This document shows, piece after piece, positions 60,179 through 64,000 of a stretch of 64,000 nucleotides of DNA; within the stretch, counting starts at the first letter, position 1; every line of letters begins with the position of its first letter. A program made the translations under genes and the position numbers. Under the pieces are notes generated by a model. It searched no databases. It saw only the letters and a program-made list of their open reading frames with translations, and was not told the DNA's origin. The stretch is from contig NZ_CP045508.1 in NCBI RefSeq assembly GCF_013376475.1, positions 3,818,001 to 3,882,000 on the forward strand. The letters are read 5' to 3'. This stretch comes from Desulfolutivibrio sulfoxidireducens (lineage in GTDB: Bacteria > Desulfobacterota > Desulfovibrionia > Desulfovibrionales > Desulfovibrionaceae).

Positions 60179-60436
60179 TCAGGCGACCCCGGCGACCGGC
60201 GTGTGGCCTATCGGCGCGGTGTCGGGGCTGGCGCAAAACGGGCACGCCGCACCGCGTCCGGAAACCAGAGGAGCGAGGACCGACCCGCGAAACACCGTGC
60301 CGCACCGCGCGCACCGTCGCGGCGCGCGATGCGCCGCGAAGCAGACGGTTGAATCCATGACGATTTCCACAGCCTCGGACGTCCCCGAGAACCGGCCCTT
60401 TCCCGAGAATCCCGCTACGCTTGCCTGCACGTTCAT
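60179..60436 (-). CDS. Zinc-ribbon phage protein
   Basis: 85 residues. Two CxxC pairs, RRCARCGTVFRG and GAACPFCASPD, form a zinc ribbon at the C-terminal half. The first half is polar with a Ser/Gly-rich start. It is the first minus-strand gene of the virion block, so the operon promoter probably lies in 60437-60588. Confidence 0.65.
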   Translation of the reverse strand: MNVQASVAGFSGKGRFSGTSEAVEIVMDSTVCFAAHRAPRRCARCGTVFRGSVLAPLVSGRGAACPFCASPDTAPIGHTPVAGVA

Positions 60437-60588
60437 GTGTCGCTCCGTCCTTTCGTCCGAACAGACCACGGGAAAGGGACACAGACCCGCCTTCCCGTGT
60501 CAGGCGGCGCGAAAACTCCGGCCAGGCTTTACAATTGCAGGGAAATCATGGACATCTCAGCGTCGGCATCGTTTACAAAGGAGCCCTT

Positions 60589-60915
60589 ATGCCCCTTCGC
60601 CAGGTCTTGCTGCTTTTGGCCCTGACCGCCATGTCCTGCACCCCGGGCAGCGCGGCCGGCCCCATGACGATCTCGGACTTTCGCGGATTCTGCACCGTGT
60701 TCCCCACGCCCAACTCCTGCGATTCCGGCCCGATCTGCGACGAGTTCGCCTACGTCCTGGAGGATACGATCCAAAGCCTGGACGACTGCCTGGCCCGCTG
60801 CCGCCGGGTCAAGGCCCACCTGACCCCCGGCAACATCACCAACAATTGCGCCAAGCCCCTCAACCGGGCTTCGGACCTTTGCGCCCAGTACTGCCGCCGG
60901 GCCTTCGCCCAATAA
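60589..60915 (+). CDS. Small secreted cysteine-rich protein
   Basis: 108 residues, ATG at 60589 after AAAGGAG. Signal peptide (LLLLALTAMS) with a Cys right after it, so possibly a lipoprotein; the mature part has at least seven more Cys (FCTVFPTPNSC, PICDEF, DDCLARCRR, NNCAKP, LCAQYCRR). Disulphide-stabilised helical fold likely. It is the first + strand gene after the phage block and looks like a host gene. No family recognised. Confidence 0.7.
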   Translation: MPLRQVLLLLALTAMSCTPGSAAGPMTISDFRGFCTVFPTPNSCDSGPICDEFAYVLEDTIQSLDDCLARCRRVKAHLTPGNITNNCAKPLNRASDLCAQYCRRAFAQ

Positions 60916-61074
60916 GCGCGTTCCGGCGACCGGGCCCGGATTCAAGACCAGGGTTGGCGCGGGCTTGACACGCCGGGTCCGGCGCGCCAATTTTCCGGAT
61001 GCGCCTCGGGGATGGCGGGGGCCGGGCCGGGCCCGGGCGGACGCCTTCGGCCGGCAGGGCAAGGAGCGACGGGG

Positions 61075-61266
61075 ATGGCGGGATATACCCGGTTTGACCG
61101 GTCTTCCCGGCTCGGCAGGCGGCGGGGGCCCATGCCCCCGGCCAGACTGGGAATTGTATTCGTCGTATTTCTGGCTGTGCTGATCTATCAACGAGACTAC
61201 GTTCTTCTTGTCCTGGCGGGCATGGGGCTTATCGTCTACGGCCTGCTGACCCGGAGACTCAAGTAA
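61075..61266 (+). CDS. Two-helix small membrane protein
   Basis: 63 residues from ATG 61075 with AAGGAG upstream. A basic start (RSSRLGRRRG) is followed by two membrane helices (GIVFVVFLAVLIYQ and YVLLVLAGMGLIVYGLL), ending TRRLK. Both ends are basic and therefore cytoplasmic. Unknown role. Confidence 0.6.
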   Translation: MAGYTRFDRSSRLGRRRGPMPPARLGIVFVVFLAVLIYQRDYVLLVLAGMGLIVYGLLTRRLK

Positions 61267-61468
61267 AAGCCGGCGCGGCCAAGGATACGGTTCTCTGTGG
61301 AGCGCCATTCCACCACGGCCTGTCCGACTTCAAACGCATTTTTTTTGCAGGGAAACCAAATTCACTCTTTGCTTGCCATCATGACTCACCCGAAGTAGAA
61401 GGTAGGTGGGCATATCTCCTTCCCTCCAGATTCGCTCCGTGAACCTGGGAAACCGGCCCGGAAAAGAC

Positions 61469-62740
61469 ATGGACGACACGGCCGCCGAACTCGCCCGACT
61501 CAAGGCCGCGCAGGCCCGCCTCGCGGCGGAGCACGACGCCGTCGTGGAACGCCTGCGGGTCTGCGAGGAATCCGCGCGGAAAAAGGCGCGTTTCTTGTCC
61601 GAACTGAGCCACGATCTGCGCACCCCCATAAACGGCGTCCTGGGCATGATCCAACTGGCCATGGCCTCCAAAACGTGCCCCGAGGCTCGCGAATTCCTGG
61701 ACATGGCCCAGACCTCGGCAACGACGCTGCTGTCGCTGGTCAACGAGCTGCTGGAGCTTTCCGCCGTGGAGTCGGGCCGGCTTTCCCTGGTGGAAAAGCT
61801 CTTCGACCCCCGGGCAGAATTCGAGCCGATGCTGCGCAACTTCAAGACCCAAAGCCAGTGGAAAAACGTCGAGTTCACCTACCGTATCGACGACCTGGTG
61901 CCGCTTCGCCTCATCGGCGACGCCGCGCGGACCAAGCAGGTCCTGGTCAATCTTTTGGGCAACTCCTTCGCCAACACCAAAAAAGGCTTCATTTCCGTGG
62001 CCATCGGGCTTTGGGGCGGCGAGGGCAAGGGTGCCGGGCGGCCCGGGACCATGCTTCCCCCCGGCCGCGTCGCGCTCCAGTTCACGGTCAAGGACACGGG
62101 CATCGGCATAGATCCGTCGCGTCAGGCCGATCTGTTCGAACCCTACGCCCCGGGCGCCGACTCCCTGGACATGAAACACGGACGCGGTTCCAGCCTGGGC
62201 CTCGCCGTGTGCAAACGGCTGGTGGCCATGATGCACGGGGACATCTGGCTGGACTCGGCCGAAGGACGCGGCAGCGCGTTCACCTTCACTGTGGAATACG
62301 GCCTGTGCGACGAGTCCAGGCCCCGCCCCGCGCCACCGGAAACCGTGTCGGTCCCGGTACCGCCGGGCAACCTGAGAATCCTTTTGGCCGAGGACGAACC
62401 GGTCAACCGCATCTTCACCGTGCGCGCCCTGCAGCGGCTTGGTTTCACCGTGCTCACCGCGGTCGACGGCAAGGAGGCCCTGCAGGTCTTAAGCCGCGAG
62501 CCCGTTGATCTGGTGCTCATGGATATCCAGATGCCGCGCTTAAACGGCCTGGACGCCACCCGGGCCATCCGGGCCGGCCAGGTTCCGGGCCTTGACCCAG
62601 GCATCCCTATCGTGGCCCTGACCGCGTTCGCCATGGAAAGCGACAAGATGCGCGGTCTGGAGGCCGGCATGGACGAGTACGTCACCAAGCCCTTCGAGGT
62701 GCCCGTGCTCATGGACATCATCCGGCGCGTTTTGGACTGA
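61469..62740 (+). CDS. Hybrid histidine kinase with C-terminal receiver
   Basis: 423 residues from the ATG at 61469; an earlier in-frame ATG at 61406 is possible. Helical linker (~5-45), the phospho-accepting His in LSELSHDLRTPINGVLG, ATPase boxes NLLGNSFANTKKG, DTGIGIDP and HGRGSSLGLAVCKRLV, then a receiver domain (~300-420) with LLAEDEP, VLMDIQMP and the Lys in YVTKPFE. No sensor domain or membrane helix is present, so it is cytoplasmic and probably receives its signal from a partner. It likely passes phosphate on through an external phosphotransfer protein. Confidence 0.92.
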   Translation: MDDTAAELARLKAAQARLAAEHDAVVERLRVCEESARKKARFLSELSHDLRTPINGVLGMIQLAMASKTCPEAREFLDMAQTSATTLLSLVNELLELSAVESGRLSLVEKLFDPRAEFEPMLRNFKTQSQWKNVEFTYRIDDLVPLRLIGDAARTKQVLVNLLGNSFANTKKGFISVAIGLWGGEGKGAGRPGTMLPPGRVALQFTVKDTGIGIDPSRQADLFEPYAPGADSLDMKHGRGSSLGLAVCKRLVAMMHGDIWLDSAEGRGSAFTFTVEYGLCDESRPRPAPPETVSVPVPPGNLRILLAEDEPVNRIFTVRALQRLGFTVLTAVDGKEALQVLSREPVDLVLMDIQMPRLNGLDATRAIRAGQVPGLDPGIPIVALTAFAMESDKMRGLEAGMDEYVTKPFEVPVLMDIIRRVLD

Positions 62741-62768
62741 CTTCCGGTCGCGACCGGCCGCCTTCGGT

Positions 62769-63980
62769 TCAGACGCAAAGCGCCCGACGGTCGAGCACGA
62801 AACCATCGTCCAGGCTGGCCAGAAGGCCCAGGCGGGAAAGCCGCTTGAGATCGCGTCTGGCCGTCTGTTCGCTGGCCCGGCCGTAGAGCAGGGAAAAGGG
62901 CGAGGCCCGGCACAGCGCCCGGATCCCCACAGGGCCATGCCCGCCGTCGAGCAGGAGCCGCAACAGGGCGTGCTGCCTGGCCGTCACCCGGCGCGCCAGA
63001 CGCAATTCCTCGAAATGCCGCTCCAGGACCAGCCGGCGAAGACCCTCGGCGACCCGCTCCTGCGCCTCGCGCAACCCCCAGGCCAATCCCCGCAGACAAA
63101 ACTCCACAAACGGCGTCGGATCGTCCGCAAGCTCCCCCGCCGGCGGCCTCGAAGACGGGGCCGCCCGGTCCGTCGCCGGATCCTCGCCCGCTCGACCCGC
63201 CGGATGCAGGGGGGCGCGCCCCTCGTATTCCCCCAGATGCGTCAGATAGTATTCGCCAAGCACGGCCGGCGCGAAACGGTACCCGGCGGCCTCGAGCACC
63301 ATGGCCTCGGCCAGCCTGGCCATGACCGCGCAGGCCCGGGAAAACGGACGAAGCGCCAGGAGGTGGTAATGGACCAGCGCGGCGCGGACGGCCGGCTCCA
63401 TCCGGTCCATGCCCGGGGCGTTGAACCATGCGCTCAGGGCGTCGAAGAACGGCCCGACACATTTTTTTTGCGCAGGATCATCCGCGTCGCCGCCTGAAGG
63501 CGGCGAAGCTGGGTCACGGCCTGGACCAGCCCCCGCAGGGACCCCTCGTTCAACCGCGACACGCATGGCGTCCAGAAGGTGACGGCCAAGTTCCAGGAAG
63601 CCCCTGCCCGAACACCTCGGGACGAACTCGGCCCAAAACTCCCCGAGCCCCCCCCAAAGCCCCTCGCCCCCGGGCCCTCCGTCCGCCTCGCCCCGCCCCC
63701 GTGGGCCAGGGGCGGACGGGAGGGTCCGGACAACGCCCTCTCCGGGCTCCTCCAGGACAAGGCAGGTCCGTGCGAGCACCTCCTGGGCGGCAAGCCCCCG
63801 CCGCACGAATTCCGCGGCGAGCGCCTGACGCGCTCCGGGCAGGATGGGAAGCCGGGCCAGGGAAGCGGCAAGGACTCGCAGTTCGGCGCAACAGGGGGCA
63901 AGGACGCGGGCGTCGTGGGGACGTCCCCAGGGGGGAGGCGGCGCGACATGCTGACCATCCTTTGGTTGTTTATTTGTCAT
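62769..63980 (-). CDS. Fic-fold protein with lost catalytic motif and winged helix
   Basis: 403 residues from the ATG at 63980; a start upstream near the window end cannot be excluded. Residues ~195-225 (EPAVRAALVHYHLLALRPF and SRACAVMARLAEAM) align with the Fic signature region, but HPFxxGNGR reads RPFSRACAV, so AMPylation chemistry is unlikely. The C-terminal ~120 residues form a helical linker and winged helix (TARQHALLRLLLDGG, SEQTARRDLKRLSRLGLL), typical of Fic proteins. Ala/Gly/Pro-rich linkers separate the parts. It may act as a regulator. Confidence 0.75.
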   Translation of the reverse strand: MTNKQPKDGQHVAPPPPWGRPHDARVLAPCCAELRVLAASLARLPILPGARQALAAEFVRRGLAAQEVLARTCLVLEEPGEGVVRTLPSAPGPRGRGEADGGPGGEGLWGGLGEFWAEFVPRCSGRGFLELGRHLLDAMRVAVERGVPAGAGPGRDPASPPSGGDADDPAQKKCVGPFFDALSAWFNAPGMDRMEPAVRAALVHYHLLALRPFSRACAVMARLAEAMVLEAAGYRFAPAVLGEYYLTHLGEYEGRAPLHPAGRAGEDPATDRAAPSSRPPAGELADDPTPFVEFCLRGLAWGLREAQERVAEGLRRLVLERHFEELRLARRVTARQHALLRLLLDGGHGPVGIRALCRASPFSLLYGRASEQTARRDLKRLSRLGLLASLDDGFVLDRRALCV

Positions 63981-64000
63981 TGATTTTGATAGATGCAACT

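Larger units (their letters stand above)
35350..60436 (-). mobile_element. Prophage or virion-gene island
   Basis: About 25 kb of phage morphogenesis genes, all on the minus strand: terminase small and large subunits, portal, scaffold, capsid, and many tail and adhesin proteins, largely in overlapping pairs. No integrase, repressor, replication gene or clear endolysin is found. It is interrupted by about 3.4 kb of non-phage DNA (53.9-56.8 kb). The ends are defined only by gene content; I found no direct repeats there. It is either a decayed prophage or a gene-transfer-agent-like cluster. Confidence 0.75.

Noticed and set aside
35281-60600. Direct repeats as prophage att sites
   Set aside because: I compared both edges by eye and found no convincing shared repeat; the limits rest on gene content only.
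1-64000. CRISPR array
   Set aside because: No set of regularly spaced repeats with unique spacers was seen; the tandem repeats found are too few and too short.
1-64000. rRNA genes or riboswitches
   Set aside because: No conserved rRNA segments or known riboswitch cores were recognised.

Overview
The window is GC-rich DNA (only the insertion sequence and a few intergenic spots are AT-rich). It carries multi-domain two-component proteins, a stand-alone BMP-type binding protein, a capsule locus and long perfect palindromes between genes. This fits a free-living Gram-negative bacterium; I favour a Desulfovibrionaceae-type sulfate reducer, but that is inference because no rRNA or other marker gene is present.

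Layout. (1) 1-4901: a signalling block with the 3' part of a sensor kinase, a REC-HDOD protein, a REC protein with an eroded HD-GYP domain, a STAS protein, and a convergent REC-PP2C phosphatase (RsbU type). (2) 5127-5314: two tiny convergent membrane peptides. (3) 5509-5584: tRNA-Phe, whose 3' half is the attachment site of a 6.7 kb integrative element (5537-12215). The element is bounded by perfect 50-bp direct repeats and carries a tyrosine integrase, an AlpA-like regulator, a Toprim/DUF3987 primase-helicase and small unknown genes. (4) 12.3-14.5 kb: a nucleotidyltransferase-like protein, a toxin-antitoxin pair with a small membrane protein, and a scar fusing pieces of the nucleotidyltransferase gene and the integrase gene. 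(5) 14.6-15.6 kb: a BMP-family binding protein.

(6) 15.7-35.3 kb: a surface-polysaccharide and lipid locus on the + strand. It holds three glycosyltransferases, kpsC, a 2546-residue reducing type I polyketide/fatty-acid synthase without a thioesterase, an alpha-oxoamine synthase, kpsS, a GNAT protein, an SDR and a membrane-bound LtaS/sulfatase-like enzyme. The content recalls the rhizobial rkp capsule region. PKS, oxoamine synthase, SDR and GNAT together would form a plausible route to a sphingoid- or ceramide-like lipid, made beside the KpsC/KpsS enzymes that build capsule lipid anchors. This is the most interesting system in the window.

(7) 35.3-60.4 kb: a prophage or virion-gene island, all on the - strand, read from about 60.4 kb down to 35.3 kb. 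It encodes small membrane and zinc proteins, both terminase subunits, portal, scaffold, major capsid protein, and many tail and adhesin proteins (beta-helix, LamG-like, discoidin-like, transglutaminase-like). No integrase, repressor or replication gene is visible. Between the terminase block and the portal lies about 3.4 kb of foreign DNA: an IS481-type element, a membrane-anchored TPR protein and a ZraP/Spy-like periplasmic protein with a sigma-54 promoter. (8) 60.6-64 kb: a cysteine-rich secreted protein, a two-helix membrane protein, a hybrid histidine kinase, and a Fic-fold protein that has lost its catalytic motif.
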